NCBI GenBank assembly: GCA_009784625.1
Contig: WRBI01000024.1
Location: 1 to 38,869, forward strand
DNA from: Oscillospiraceae bacterium
GTDB lineage: Bacteria; Bacillota; Clostridia; Oscillospirales; Ruminococcaceae
Reading direction: 5' to 3'
DNA length: 38,869 bases
Shown: in pieces, positions 1-7,613 of the stretch
Layout: each line of letters starts with the position of its first letter
Position numbering within the stretch: the stretch's first letter is position 1
Notes under the pieces: generated by a model
The model's database searches: none
What the model saw: only the letters and a program-made list of their open reading frames with translations
Told to the model about the DNA's origin: nothing
Position numbers and translations under genes: made by a program

Positions 1-86
1 ACTTCCAGGTTGCTCATTTCCGATTTCCGGCGCTGTATTGGGAATATCTCTGCTATTTCTCTGTAATCCTCTTCTCTTAGTTTCAT
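1..86 (-). CDS. IS5-family transposase, N-terminal fragment
   Basis: ATG at 86 on the minus strand opens a frame of 28 complete codons beginning MKLREEDYREIAEIFPIQRR. This matches the usual N-terminal (DUF4096-type) segment of IS5/IS427-group transposases, where a basic region follows an 'I...P.QR' motif. The DDE catalytic domain lies beyond the window, so activity cannot be judged. Family assignment rests on recalled resemblance. Confidence 0.6.
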   Translation of the reverse strand, partial: MKLREEDYREIAEIFPIQRRKSEMSNLE

Positions 87-120
87 ATCGCTATTATATC
101 AGTTAATGTCAACAGACTCT
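1..120 (-). mobile_element. 5' end of an IS5-like insertion sequence (truncated by window edge)
   Basis: The minus strand starts with an IS-type end (AGAGTCTGTTGACA, 107-120 read on the minus strand) and 20 bases later enters a transposase reading frame that runs off the window. The end resembles those of the two MITE-like elements at 17343 and 38720. The far end and target duplication are outside the window, so the boundary at 120 is inferred. Confidence 0.6.
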
Positions 121-223
121 AGGCTATATATTAACAAATGAAAAAGACATCAATCATTTCTTTGATATCCCAAATGATGATGAGATTGATTACAGAGTGA
201 AGATTGACATACTCGGTAAATAA
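116..223 (+). pseudogene. C-terminal scrap of an unknown gene interrupted by the IS
   Basis: From the IS boundary a plus-strand frame reads about 33 codons with a protein-like composition (acidic, including HFFDIPNDDEIDYRVKIDIL) and ends at TAA 221-223. It has no start codon of its own. It is best explained as the tail of a gene cut by the IS insertion. The family is not recognised and it could also be chance. Confidence 0.3.
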
Positions 224-261
224 GCATTAGTTGTGTTATTTCCGCCCTCCAAATACACGTT

Positions 262-438
262 CTAGGTCGGGTTGGTATCGCTTATAATAACAAACAGCAC
301 GGTCTTTTCATCACCGAGGGTATCAAGCTCCAATTCATCCACCGCAAGCAGGTCACGGACGGCTTGGATACCGAATGGGGCAAGGCGGGCGGCGCAGGAA
401 ATTAATATGCTTTTCGCCGTTTTACCTGTGGCAATTTG
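262..438 (-). pseudogene. VirD4/TraG-like conjugative coupling protein, internal fragment
   Basis: The minus strand encodes about 58 residues containing GKTAKSILISCAARLAPFGI, then an acidic DELELDTLGDEKT segment and an LFVIISDTNPT end. This matches the region of VirD4/TraG coupling ATPases of Firmicute integrative elements that reads 'GKTAKSILISCGARLAPF...ELDTLGDRKTALFVIISDTD'. It is bounded by TGA at 439-441 and TAG at 262-264, with no Walker A region nearby. It is a decayed relic of a conjugative element. Family resemblance is recalled, not searched. Confidence 0.6.
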
Positions 439-685
439 TCAAGGACCTTTTTATCTTCGGGCATGGAAAACATGAGAGAAGCCTGTAAAATAGGGTTTAT
501 TTCTTTGTTTGGCGGCAATACTTGTTGGCTTTATGAGTAGACACAAAATACTCCAAGGCGCATTGGCTGCTTTGGGGTATCAAGGTCTGTTGCTCAAAAT
601 CTCAATATTACGCTGTGGGGTTTTTGGATACGTTACACGGTGTTATGCTTATTAGCCGAGTTGCGTTTAAGTCATGATGCCATGC

Positions 686-1294
686 CTAAAAAACAGTATC
701 TTCATTAACGAAGTCATATTCGCTATCCATTAGCATTTTCAAGTAATCATCAAAGCTATCTGCAATAACTTTGATGCTATCTGGGTCATGAACAATCCTT
801 ACTATTTGCCCTGCTTTGCCTTTAGAAGAAGGGGTAAAGTCGATGAATAACTGTGATGTGCCACCGTTATTCATACAATCAGAAAAGTGAAGCCATTTAA
901 CGGTATCTGATTTATCGATAATCTTCTCATCAACTTTTACCTCATCATATTCTCTGTTGACATAGCTTGAATAGTGCGCATACTCTCTCACTATATTCTG
1001 ATTTTCAATTATCTCTTTTGAGGAAAGAAGATAGTACCCATACTCTTCTATATCAGAGCCAATAACCAACAAAGAAACCGTTTCGCTACCGTATGTTCTC
1101 CAATACGTTCCATCAACATACCCAAGCAAATCCACTAAAGAATCAGGAATATGGGGGTATAGTTCTTTCAGTTTTAGTATATCTTCCTCGCTTGCACCAT
1201 GAATATTTTTTTCAAATTGCTCCCATTCTTCATCCCCGCCATTTTTCAAATATGCTTCTTTGAGTCCGTTTATATATTTTTCAGATATTTTCAT
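686..1294 (-). CDS. SMI1/KNR4 family protein (probable immunity protein)
   Basis: The protein has 202 residues when started at the ATG at 1294, which has a good GGAGG site 6 nt upstream; an upstream ATG at 1339 lacks one. Features typical of SMI1/KNR4 domains are the N-terminal helix, 'IPDSLVDLLGYVDG' (equivalent to the lP.dl..ll...nG core), 'LFIDFTPSSKGKAGQIV' and 'VIADSFDDYLKMLM'. Bacterial members of this superfamily are commonly immunity proteins against polymorphic or contact-dependent toxins; the role here is inferred. It is cytosolic, with no signal peptide. It is the last of three co-oriented AT-rich small genes, and no toxin gene is visible nearby. Confidence 0.8.
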   Translation of the reverse strand: MKISEKYINGLKEAYLKNGGDEEWEQFEKNIHGASEEDILKLKELYPHIPDSLVDLLGYVDGTYWRTYGSETVSLLVIGSDIEEYGYYLLSSKEIIENQNIVREYAHYSSYVNREYDEVKVDEKIIDKSDTVKWLHFSDCMNNGGTSQLFIDFTPSSKGKAGQIVRIVHDPDSIKVIADSFDDYLKMLMDSEYDFVNEDTVF

Positions 1295-1375
1295 GAGTTT
1301 ACCTCCAAAATATAAATATGCCGCCGACGACCACGGCACGAACGTCCTGTATCTAACGGTTCTACTCCAATATTG

Positions 1376-1828
1376 TTAAATGCGCTTCGGCGGATTGTAT
1401 GTAGTTCCACCCTGCCTTGAGCAATACCATTGCTCTGCGTCTTTGTAAACCTCAATATCAAACTCCGTATTGACTTTTAGCCCGAAATAGCGAACCTTCA
1501 TGTTATCATCATAAATGTTTATGTAACCAATTTCAAATTCAGTATTCGGGCAACTCTGAACCATAGCATCAATTTTATGAAGAATGGTTATTAAGTCTTT
1601 CACAAGCAACTCGGCTTCTTCTGTTGGAACATGAAAATAAACCTCAACAGCTTCATCAGAAAAATTCTTATCCGGTAATATCATGTCTGCTTTCGGCCAA
1701 TTTAGCATTTCTTCTGTTATCTCACTATGATGTATAATTGGTTTACCAAACCATTTGCCAAATATTTTCATCTCACCATACTTCCTCGAAGAATCCACAA
1801 ATATATATTTAGCAGTCTGCACTTGCAT
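1376..1828 (-). CDS. Uncharacterised small protein, possible immunity protein
   Basis: A 150-residue soluble acidic protein with no signal peptide or membrane segment. The ATG at 1828 has AAGGA 4 nt upstream. A second ATG (residue 20, MKIFGKWFGKP) also has a GAGGAAG site and may be the true start. The C-terminal half alternates predicted strands and helices (FEIGYINIYDDNMKVRYFGL). I do not recognise the family. Its position between an SMI1/KNR4 gene and another small gene, with the same low GC, suggests an immunity-type cassette, but this is inference only. Confidence 0.6.
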   Translation of the reverse strand: MQVQTAKYIFVDSSRKYGEMKIFGKWFGKPIIHHSEITEEMLNWPKADMILPDKNFSDEAVEVYFHVPTEEAELLVKDLITILHKIDAMVQSCPNTEFEIGYINIYDDNMKVRYFGLKVNTEFDIEVYKDAEQWYCSRQGGTTYNPPKRI

Positions 1829-1886
1829 ACAATCCTTGTATCACCTAAAAAATGTACTCTACCAATAAGCAATCATATAACGCACT

Positions 1887-2204
1887 TCATTGTTTCTTTA
1901 ATTTAGCTAACTCATTTATTGCCGCCCATCGCATCGGTTCATCAATATCTTTTTCTATAACTGCTTCTAATTTATCTAAGGCTGAATACCCTATGTTTTT
2001 TACTACCCACCAAAAAGCACCGTATCTATAATGCTCAGAGCCAAGCCCATATTTTTTCAAATGGAGTTTATCTTTTTTATCTTCCTCTGATAACTCTTTT
2101 AGCATCTGCGACATTTGTTCCTCAAACAATTCATCAGGATATAAACCAAAATCCAACCATTCAATGGGGAAGTCTAAAAAATCCATAAACTCATTTTTGT
2201 CCAT
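1887..2204 (-). CDS. Uncharacterised small acidic protein, first gene of the AT-rich cluster
   Basis: A 105-residue soluble protein, acidic in its first half (DELFEEQMSQMLKELSEEDK), ending in an amphipathic helical segment that resembles one HEAT-like repeat (DEPMRWAAINELAKL). The ATG at 2204 has GGTGAT close upstream, and a consensus-like promoter lies at 2216-2244. The following gene begins about 60 bp downstream. The family is not recognised; an immunity function is suggested only by the SMI1/KNR4 neighbour. Confidence 0.6.
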   Translation of the reverse strand: MDKNEFMDFLDFPIEWLDFGLYPDELFEEQMSQMLKELSEEDKKDKLHLKKYGLGSEHYRYGAFWWVVKNIGYSALDKLEAVIEKDIDEPMRWAAINELAKLKKQ

Positions 2205-2215
2205 TCCATCACCGC

Positions 2216-2244
2216 ATTATATAAAGTCGTCACGCCACCCACAA
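2216..2244 (-). promoter_or_regulatory. Promoter of the three-gene AT-rich cluster
   Basis: On the minus strand TTGTGG (2239-2244) and a perfect TATAAT (2216-2221) are separated by 17 bp, about 12 bp before the first gene. Confidence 0.6.
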
Positions 2245-2346
2245 CATACATGAACAACGTGCAAAACAAAAACACCTTATCATTGATTGTACCATATCCC
2301 CCACCCAAATTCTACAAAAAAATCCTGTTCTTTGGACGAGGCCGCG

Positions 2347-2369
2347 GGTGCGGGGCGCGTAGCCCCACC
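2347..2369 (-). other. GC-rich stem-loop after the HTH regulator
   Basis: Read on the minus strand, GGTGGGGC and GCCCCGCACC flank a 5-nt loop just after the regulator stop codon. A run of seven T follows only about 30 nt later, so this is a weak or non-canonical terminator. Confidence 0.4.
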
Positions 2370-2373
2370 AAGC

Positions 2374-3867
2374 CTACAGCATACCACAACAACCCTTTAG
2401 CAACTTGTCCAGCTGCCCGGAAAGATCGGCTCTTTTGGCTCCGGCCCGTACACTGATCAGGTAATCCCAAAAGGCGGCGGTCATATTGGTTTCGCTAATT
2501 TCAAAGATGACCGGCGGGTTTTCTTCGTTTAAGACAACCACGCCCATCTCTTCAACCACGGTCAGCGAGTAGTTTTCTTCGACCCCACCACTCAGCGGAA
2601 CAATTTCGTAGTTCTCATAGTACGCAGACAGTTTGATCATATTTTCTAAATGTGCCAGGTACTCTGTCTTGGTGTAATAGACCGGCTTACCTGCGAAAAA
2701 GGTAGACCCCTGCATGAGCAAGTGGCTGACCGTGTCCAGGTCGAGCGGCAGATTAAAAATATTACAAACGGATGTGTGTTTTAGCTTTTCGTGAAAGTTT
2801 TTGTTAAGCTGTGTGAACGTTTCGAAAAAGCTGTCGGCCAAGCCCTCCCGCGCACAGATTTTTTTAAAGAGAGGCGGCGGCATGGTAATAATGGGTAGCC
2901 CGGTGCTCTTTTCGATTGAGGGCAGGTGGGAATGGCCAAACTGGCGGATGGTGGCCAGCGCGTTTTCTTGCCGCGCAGCCGAAAAAATGTTGAGCAGCGG
3001 CTTACAAAGCGCTAGGTAGCTGTAAAACTCCTCTTTGAACGAGTTTACGGTGGGGGTGTCAGTCATCATGAGGTTGGCGGCGTTGTCGGTGGCATCCCCC
3101 ACCGAGGTAGACACGATGGACGCTACCCCCGGCGCAATGGTCAACGACCGCTTATAGACCCCGTCCCGCAGTTTTGGGTAGTAGTAGGGCTGAACGGCGC
3201 CGGTTATATAAAAGGGCAGCCAAAGCCGAATGACGCCGAGCATCTCGTCAATGTCCCGGCTGACTTTGTGAATGACCTTGATCACATTCCCCTGTCGGAT
3301 GATTTGAGAAAGCAGGGATTGCCAGGTATTGTAGTAAGTCGGGTTTTCGATCATCCACTCAGTGCTTTCGTCGCTGTAAAGTAGCAGCGTGCCCGGCTTT
3401 TCCTGCGAGAGCATCATATTAAAAAGCGCGATGGTTGCCTGCTGTTTGCCCTCTACCCCATAGTAGACCATCACCTCGTTTTTAGAGGCGGGATAGGGCG
3501 AGCTGACCGAAAGCCAGGTTAAGTCGGTGAGGATGTTGCTGACATTGCTCACAGTAGTCGATTTTTCAAACGGGCTGTCACGAAACCAGACAAGCAGCAC
3601 CTGACTGAGCTTTTCGGCTGTGATCTGGTTGTTGATCGCCTCGTTTTTAATGACTGTGCGCAGGGTACTTAGCTGGGGGACGGTCTTACATTTGTCGGCT
3701 AAGTAATTGGCCATTAGCTCGATGTTGCTGTCGTTTTTGGGCAGGCAACGTTCACCCCTGCGCAAACGGCTGACGTAAGAGGGGTCAAGGGAAGTGTAGC
3801 GCGCGATCGAGCTGTTTTTTGTATTGGTCAGCCCCAACAGAAAATCCAGCTTTTCGGCAAAGGTCAC
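2374..3867 (-). CDS. Large HTH (XRE-type) transcriptional regulator, divergent from the ABC transporter
   Basis: A 497-residue protein started at GTG 3867, preceded by a strong AAGGAGGGGG. The longer frame from 3999 crosses the promoter and operator and is unlikely. Residues 1-60 form a helix-turn-helix (EKLDFLLGLTNTKNSSIARY, then SLDPSYVSRLRRGER, the recognition helix). The remaining 430 residues match no domain I know and have no membrane segment, so they may be a ligand-sensing domain. The gene is divergent from the transporter operon, with a 13-bp inverted repeat overlapping its own -35 box. It probably regulates itself and the transporter in response to the transported substrate. Confidence 0.75.
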   Translation of the reverse strand: MTFAEKLDFLLGLTNTKNSSIARYTSLDPSYVSRLRRGERCLPKNDSNIELMANYLADKCKTVPQLSTLRTVIKNEAINNQITAEKLSQVLLVWFRDSPFEKSTTVSNVSNILTDLTWLSVSSPYPASKNEVMVYYGVEGKQQATIALFNMMLSQEKPGTLLLYSDESTEWMIENPTYYNTWQSLLSQIIRQGNVIKVIHKVSRDIDEMLGVIRLWLPFYITGAVQPYYYPKLRDGVYKRSLTIAPGVASIVSTSVGDATDNAANLMMTDTPTVNSFKEEFYSYLALCKPLLNIFSAARQENALATIRQFGHSHLPSIEKSTGLPIITMPPPLFKKICAREGLADSFFETFTQLNKNFHEKLKHTSVCNIFNLPLDLDTVSHLLMQGSTFFAGKPVYYTKTEYLAHLENMIKLSAYYENYEIVPLSGGVEENYSLTVVEEMGVVVLNEENPPVIFEISETNMTAAFWDYLISVRAGAKRADLSGQLDKLLKGCCGML

Positions 3868-3913
3868 CGGCTCCCCCTCCTTCCATCCACGGTTTTTTGT
3901 GGCGGCTACCACC

Positions 3914-3941
3914 ATTATATCAAAGATATGAGAAAAGACAA
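3914..3941 (-). promoter_or_regulatory. Promoter of the HTH regulator
   Basis: On the minus strand TTGTCT (3936-3941) and TATAAT (3914-3919) are 16 bp apart, about 45 bp upstream of the GTG start. The -35 box overlaps the inverted repeat at 3940-3972. Confidence 0.65.
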
Positions 3942-3972
3942 CCATTTTGTCATCGGTCGTGACAAAATGGTT
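3940..3972. promoter_or_regulatory. Candidate operator: perfect 13-bp inverted repeat
   Basis: AACCATTTTGTCA (3940-3952) and its exact reverse complement TGACAAAATGGTT (3960-3972) flank a 7-bp spacer. A second small palindrome, TGTCATTGACA, follows at 3973-3983. The site lies between the regulator and the transporter and covers the regulator -35 box. It has no T-tract and sits upstream of both genes, so an operator is more likely than a terminator. Confidence 0.7.
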
Positions 3973-3977
3973 TGTCA

Positions 3978-4006
3978 TTGACATTTTCGCTAAAAACATT
4001 TATTTC
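3978..4006 (+). promoter_or_regulatory. Possible promoter of the transporter operon
   Basis: A perfect TTGACA (3978-3983) overlaps the second palindrome, with TATTTC 17 bp downstream (4001-4006). The -10 box is poor. TTAAAAT near 4021 is an alternative. Confidence 0.4.
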
Positions 4007-4070
4007 ACCTGTACGTTATGTTAAAATTAGATAAAAGTAAGCGTTGGCTTAATGGTCAGGAGGGGGCAAC

Positions 4071-4946
4071 TTGGTAACGTTTTTACAGCTGCTTGTGCGC
4101 AGCCTGGAGACCAGCAGTATATACGCGCTGGCAGCGATGGGGATTATCCTAATTTTTCGCACCAGCCGAATCCTCAACTTTGCCCAAGGCACGATAGGGA
4201 TGTTTTGTACATACATTGCCACCTTTCTCTTTTGGAGCTGGGGGTTTCCCGTTTATCTGGCGGCGGCCGGTGCGATTGTTGCGGCCCTGTTGTTGGGCGC
4301 GCTGATCGACGTGGTTGCCCTGCGGCACGCCGACGGCCTTTCCCCCATTTCAAAACAGATTGTCAGCTTGGGGATCTTGATGATTCTTTTAGGAATCACC
4401 CCTATCCTGTTCGGGATCGAGCTTTTGAGTTTTCCGCGGTTTATTCCCCAGGGCTCTATTGAGATGGGCGGCGTTTCTCTGTCTTATAACGGGCTGCTGA
4501 ACATTATGATCGGCCTTGTGGTTGCGGTTGCCCTCTTCTTTATGCTACAAAAAAGCAAGCTGGGGCTGGCCATTCGCACAACCGCTTCCAACGAACAGAT
4601 CGCCCAAATGCTGGGGGTTCCGATCAAAAACGTCACCATGTTTTCTTGGGCGGCGGCGGGTGCGCTGGGATGTATGGCCGGAATTATGATTGTCCCCTCC
4701 ACCACCGTTACCTTAACTTTGATGGATAGCGTACATGTCTTTGCGCTGATGGCCTGTGTATTGGGCGGGTTTCAGACCTTTCACGGCCCGGTTATCGCCG
4801 CCTATATCATCGGTATTACCCGCAATATCTTGCTCTTTTACGTATCCTCGGTCTGGGGTGAGCAGATTTTGTTCCTTATGATTTTTGCCTTTGTAGCCAT
4901 CCGCCCACACGGCCTGGTAGGCAGGGCCACTGTGAAAAAGGTTTAG
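4071..4946 (+). CDS. livH: Branched-chain amino acid-type ABC transporter permease (LivH family)
   Basis: A 291-residue integral membrane protein with about eight hydrophobic segments, the first at residues 5-30. It carries the LivH-family motifs SIYALAAMGIILIFRTSRIL, 'NFAQGTIGM' and the cytoplasmic coupling segment 'AIRTTASNEQIAQMLGVP'. With LivM it forms the membrane channel of a branched-chain amino acid, amide or urea-type importer. The start is TTG at 4071, with AGGAGGGGG 4 nt upstream. It is the first gene of the operon livH-livM-livG-livF-receptor-hydrolase. Substrate cannot be read from the sequence. Confidence 0.9.
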   Translation: MVTFLQLLVRSLETSSIYALAAMGIILIFRTSRILNFAQGTIGMFCTYIATFLFWSWGFPVYLAAAGAIVAALLLGALIDVVALRHADGLSPISKQIVSLGILMILLGITPILFGIELLSFPRFIPQGSIEMGGVSLSYNGLLNIMIGLVVAVALFFMLQKSKLGLAIRTTASNEQIAQMLGVPIKNVTMFSWAAAGALGCMAGIMIVPSTTVTLTLMDSVHVFALMACVLGGFQTFHGPVIAAYIIGITRNILLFYVSSVWGEQILFLMIFAFVAIRPHGLVGRATVKKV

Positions 4947-4979
4947 CCAAATGCATTTGCAGAAAGGCGAGGAAAGATA

Positions 4980-5987
4980 ATGGAAAAAAACAAAGCGATC
5001 AGCTTGCTTTTAAAAGACCCCCGCACCCGGTATGTGATCATTGGGGTTTTGGTGGCGACCATTCCGTTTTTGGCAACGGCTGGCCTTTTGCGCAGTGCGG
5101 TTGTCATCCTGATTGGCAGCATCCTTATTTACAGCGTAGCCGGGCTGGGAATCAACATACTGCTCGGTTATTCGGGGCTGATTTCACTGGGTACGGCCGG
5201 ATTTATGGGGTTCGCCGCTTATATAGCCGCCTACCTGACCATGAATTTGGGCTTTCCGTTTGAGATTACCCTGCTTATTTCGATTGCCGTTCCGGTTTTG
5301 CTTGGCCTGTTTGTCGGCCTGGTTTCTTTTAGGATTGAGGGAATTTACCTAGCCATCGCCACCCTGTCGGTGGGCGAGGTGCTCAGGCGGTCGTTTGAAG
5401 AGCTGGTCGGCTTTACCAACAGTTTTGCCGGGATGCGGGTAAATTACCCGACCCTGTTCGGGGTCTGGAGTTTGGATCGCAACGGCACCTTTGTCCTGAT
5501 CGCGGTTGCGCTGACTTTAGCCATGATTCTCACCCACAACATTGTACACAGCCGCCCGGGCCGGGCCTTACACGCCATGCGGGGAAGTACAGTCGCCGCC
5601 CAGGCGATGGGGGTTAACATATTGCGTTACCGGCTGTTTGCCTTTGCGGTTTCGACCGGACTGGTGGCGCTGGCCGGGGTTTTGTACGTACACTTTGTCC
5701 GCTTTACCCACCCGGATATCTGGGGATGGGGGCTGTCACTGAATATTCTAGCGCTGGTTATCATCGGCGGTTTGCGCTCGATTTACGGTACTTTGCTCGG
5801 GGCGTTCGTTGTGTTTGGGATTCCCAGCCTCATCCTGGTGCGGTTGCCGATTATCGGGGATATTCCGGGGGTTTCTTTTGTCTTTAACGGAATTGTCATT
5901 GTGATCGTCGTCCTGCTTTACCCCCGGGGAATTGTTAGCATCTTTACCGACATAGGCAAGCTGATCAAAAAAACCGGGCGGGCTTAA
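4980..5987 (+). CDS. livM: Branched-chain amino acid-type ABC transporter permease (LivM family)
   Basis: A 335-residue membrane protein with about nine hydrophobic segments and LivM hallmarks: 'AGLGINILLGYSGLISLGTAGF', 'FRIEGIYLAIATLSVGEVLR', the coupling segment 'GRALHAMRGSTVAAQAMGVN', and 'GGLRSIYGTLLGA' near the C-terminus. It is the partner of LivH in the transporter channel. The ATG at 4980 follows a GAGGAAAG site 33 bp after livH. The family's usual length and order are preserved. Confidence 0.92.
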   Translation: MEKNKAISLLLKDPRTRYVIIGVLVATIPFLATAGLLRSAVVILIGSILIYSVAGLGINILLGYSGLISLGTAGFMGFAAYIAAYLTMNLGFPFEITLLISIAVPVLLGLFVGLVSFRIEGIYLAIATLSVGEVLRRSFEELVGFTNSFAGMRVNYPTLFGVWSLDRNGTFVLIAVALTLAMILTHNIVHSRPGRALHAMRGSTVAAQAMGVNILRYRLFAFAVSTGLVALAGVLYVHFVRFTHPDIWGWGLSLNILALVIIGGLRSIYGTLLGAFVVFGIPSLILVRLPIIGDIPGVSFVFNGIVIVIVVLLYPRGIVSIFTDIGKLIKKTGRA

Positions 5988-6006
5988 AACTCCGATAATA
6001 AAGGCG

Positions 6007-6843
6007 GTGGACAAAAAAGTGTCAAGCCAGATGAATGCGCTCCTGCGGGAGAAAGAAATACTAAAAGTCTCTAATTTGTCAATCAGCTTTGGCGGCCTAA
6101 AGGCGGTTGACGACATATCTTTTCTTGTTCACGAAAAAGAGATTTTCGGGCTGATCGGGCCGAACGGCGCGGGCAAAACCAGCGTCTTTAACTGCATCAC
6201 ACAGTTTTACCGGCCGGATGGCGGTGAGATTTTATTCCGAACCAACCGCGGAGAGGTCGTAGATCTGGTGGGCAAAAAAGTACACGACATTATCAGCCTC
6301 GGGCTGGTGCGGACTTTCCAGAACGTTGAGGTTATCCGCGAGCTTTCGCTGCTTGACAACCTTTTGTTGGGCGCACACACCGAGTATAAATCCTCCGTTA
6401 TATCCCAAATTCTTCGCCTGCCGAACGCTAAGCGGGACGAGCGGGAGATGGCTGCGCGGGCAGAAGAAATTTTAGAGGTACTCGGAATCTTAAACTTGCG
6501 GGATGTACCCGCGGGGGGGCAGTCTTACGGGGTCCTTAAAAAAGTTGAGCTGGCCCGCACATTGATGACCAAACCGCGCATTATTATCCTGGATGAACCG
6601 GCCGCCGGGCTGGACGACGGTGAAACGCTACAGTTCGCCGAAACCATCAAACAAATTCGGGACCGGTACAACCTGGCCATCCTGCTGGTCGAGCACGATA
6701 TGCGGCTGGTAATGGGCATTTGTGACCGGGTTTGTGCGATCAACTTTGGCAGATACTTAGCCTGTGACATACCGGCTGAAATCCAAAAGAACAAACATGT
6801 CCAAGAAGCCTACCTGGGAGAGGAGGAAAGCGACGTTGACTAG
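6007..6843 (+). CDS. livG: ABC transporter ATP-binding protein (LivG family)
   Basis: A 278-residue ATPase with Walker A GPNGAGKT (about 48-55), Q-loop 'VRTFQNVEVI', Walker B 'RIIILDEPAAGL' and H-loop 'LVEHDMRLVM'. The ABC signature reads SYGVLKKVELAR rather than LSGGQ, as is common in the LivG branch (YG-type signatures). It drives import together with LivF. The start chosen is GTG 6007, with AAGG only 2 nt upstream. Internal ATGs at 6031 and 6035 are less well placed, so the N-terminus is uncertain. The 3' end overlaps livF by 8 nt. Confidence 0.9.
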   Translation: MDKKVSSQMNALLREKEILKVSNLSISFGGLKAVDDISFLVHEKEIFGLIGPNGAGKTSVFNCITQFYRPDGGEILFRTNRGEVVDLVGKKVHDIISLGLVRTFQNVEVIRELSLLDNLLLGAHTEYKSSVISQILRLPNAKRDEREMAARAEEILEVLGILNLRDVPAGGQSYGVLKKVELARTLMTKPRIIILDEPAAGLDDGETLQFAETIKQIRDRYNLAILLVEHDMRLVMGICDRVCAINFGRYLACDIPAEIQKNKHVQEAYLGEEESDVD

Positions 6844-7558
6844 CCAGTCCGCCCTTTCTATCAAGGGATTAAAAGTTCGGTACGGGGCAATTGAGGCGGT
6901 CAAGGGAATTGACATCGAAGTGCCGCCCGGTTCTATTGTCTCCCTTTTGGGCGCGAACGGCGCGGGTAAAACCACAACCATGCGCACAATCTCCGGGCTT
7001 GTAGCCCCGATAGCCGGTAGCCTAACTTTTTTCGGCAAGGAGATAGCAAAAATGCGGCCGGAAAAAATCGCAAGGTTAGGCATTGCTCAGTCACCGGAGG
7101 GTCGGCAGGCTTTTCGCGACCTGACCGTGCACGAAAACCTTATGTCTGGCGCTTTTGTACTCAAGGATAAAAAAGTCATCCAAAGCTGTTTAGAGCGGGT
7201 ACACAAGTACTTTCCAATCTTAAAAGAGCGCAAAAACCAGACGGCAGTCACCCTTTCGGGCGGGGAACTGCAAATGGTGGCCATCGGGCGGGCGCTGATG
7301 AGCAACCCAAAGCTGCTACTGCTCGACGAGCCATCCCTCGGTCTTGCGCCGCTGATCGTCCGCGACCTGTTTGAGGTCATCAAAGGAATACGCGAGGAGG
7401 GCACAACCATCCTCATTGTAGAACAAAACGCATTACAAACTTTAAAAATAGCCGATTACGCCTACGTTTTAAATGTAGGAAAAGTATCGGCGCAGGGAAA
7501 GGCCGGTGATATGATCAAAGACAAGGCGCTGATTGACGCATATTTAGGCGGGCATTAA
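6836..7558 (+). CDS. livF: ABC transporter ATP-binding protein (LivF family)
   Basis: A 240-residue ATPase with Walker A GANGAGKT, signature LSGGELQMVAIGRAL, Walker B LLLLDEPSLGL, and the LivF-typical 'VEQNA' in place of a canonical H-loop. TTG at 6836 is preferred because AGGAGG lies 9 nt upstream and the length then equals that of the family. The longer frame from 6764 would overlap livG extensively. The 8-nt overlap with the livG stop suggests translational coupling. Confidence 0.9.
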   Translation: MTSQSALSIKGLKVRYGAIEAVKGIDIEVPPGSIVSLLGANGAGKTTTMRTISGLVAPIAGSLTFFGKEIAKMRPEKIARLGIAQSPEGRQAFRDLTVHENLMSGAFVLKDKKVIQSCLERVHKYFPILKERKNQTAVTLSGGELQMVAIGRALMSNPKLLLLDEPSLGLAPLIVRDLFEVIKGIREEGTTILIVEQNALQTLKIADYAYVLNVGKVSAQGKAGDMIKDKALIDAYLGGH

Positions 7559-7569
7559 CATCAGAAAAA

Positions 7570-7599
7570 TCTACAAAAAACAATTTCATGTGATATAAT
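7570..7599 (+). promoter_or_regulatory. Possible internal promoter before the substrate-binding lipoprotein
   Basis: TCTACA (7570-7575), an 18-bp spacer and TATAAT (7594-7599, preceded by TGA as an extended -10) lie in the 55-bp gap after livF. Transcription would begin almost at the ribosome site, giving a very short leader. This may boost receptor expression. Confidence 0.4.
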
Positions 7600-7613
7600 G
7601 AAAGGAGCACCAA

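Noticed and set aside
440-685. Possible coding remnant between the coupling-protein scrap and the SMI1/KNR4 gene
   Set aside because: Short frames exist on both strands, but none has a ribosome site or a recognisable motif.
1340-1390. Integron attC-like pieces (ATTTAAC and GTTAGAT on the minus strand) between two small genes
   Set aside because: Only about 20 bp separate the two cores, there are no inner L boxes or long folding arm, the other gene boundaries lack such sites, and no integrase is seen.
6500-6560. Degenerate ABC signature (SYGVLKK) in LivG as a sign of inactivation
   Set aside because: YG-type signatures with a hydrophobic residue in this place are found in LivG relatives, and the Walker and H-loop motifs are intact.
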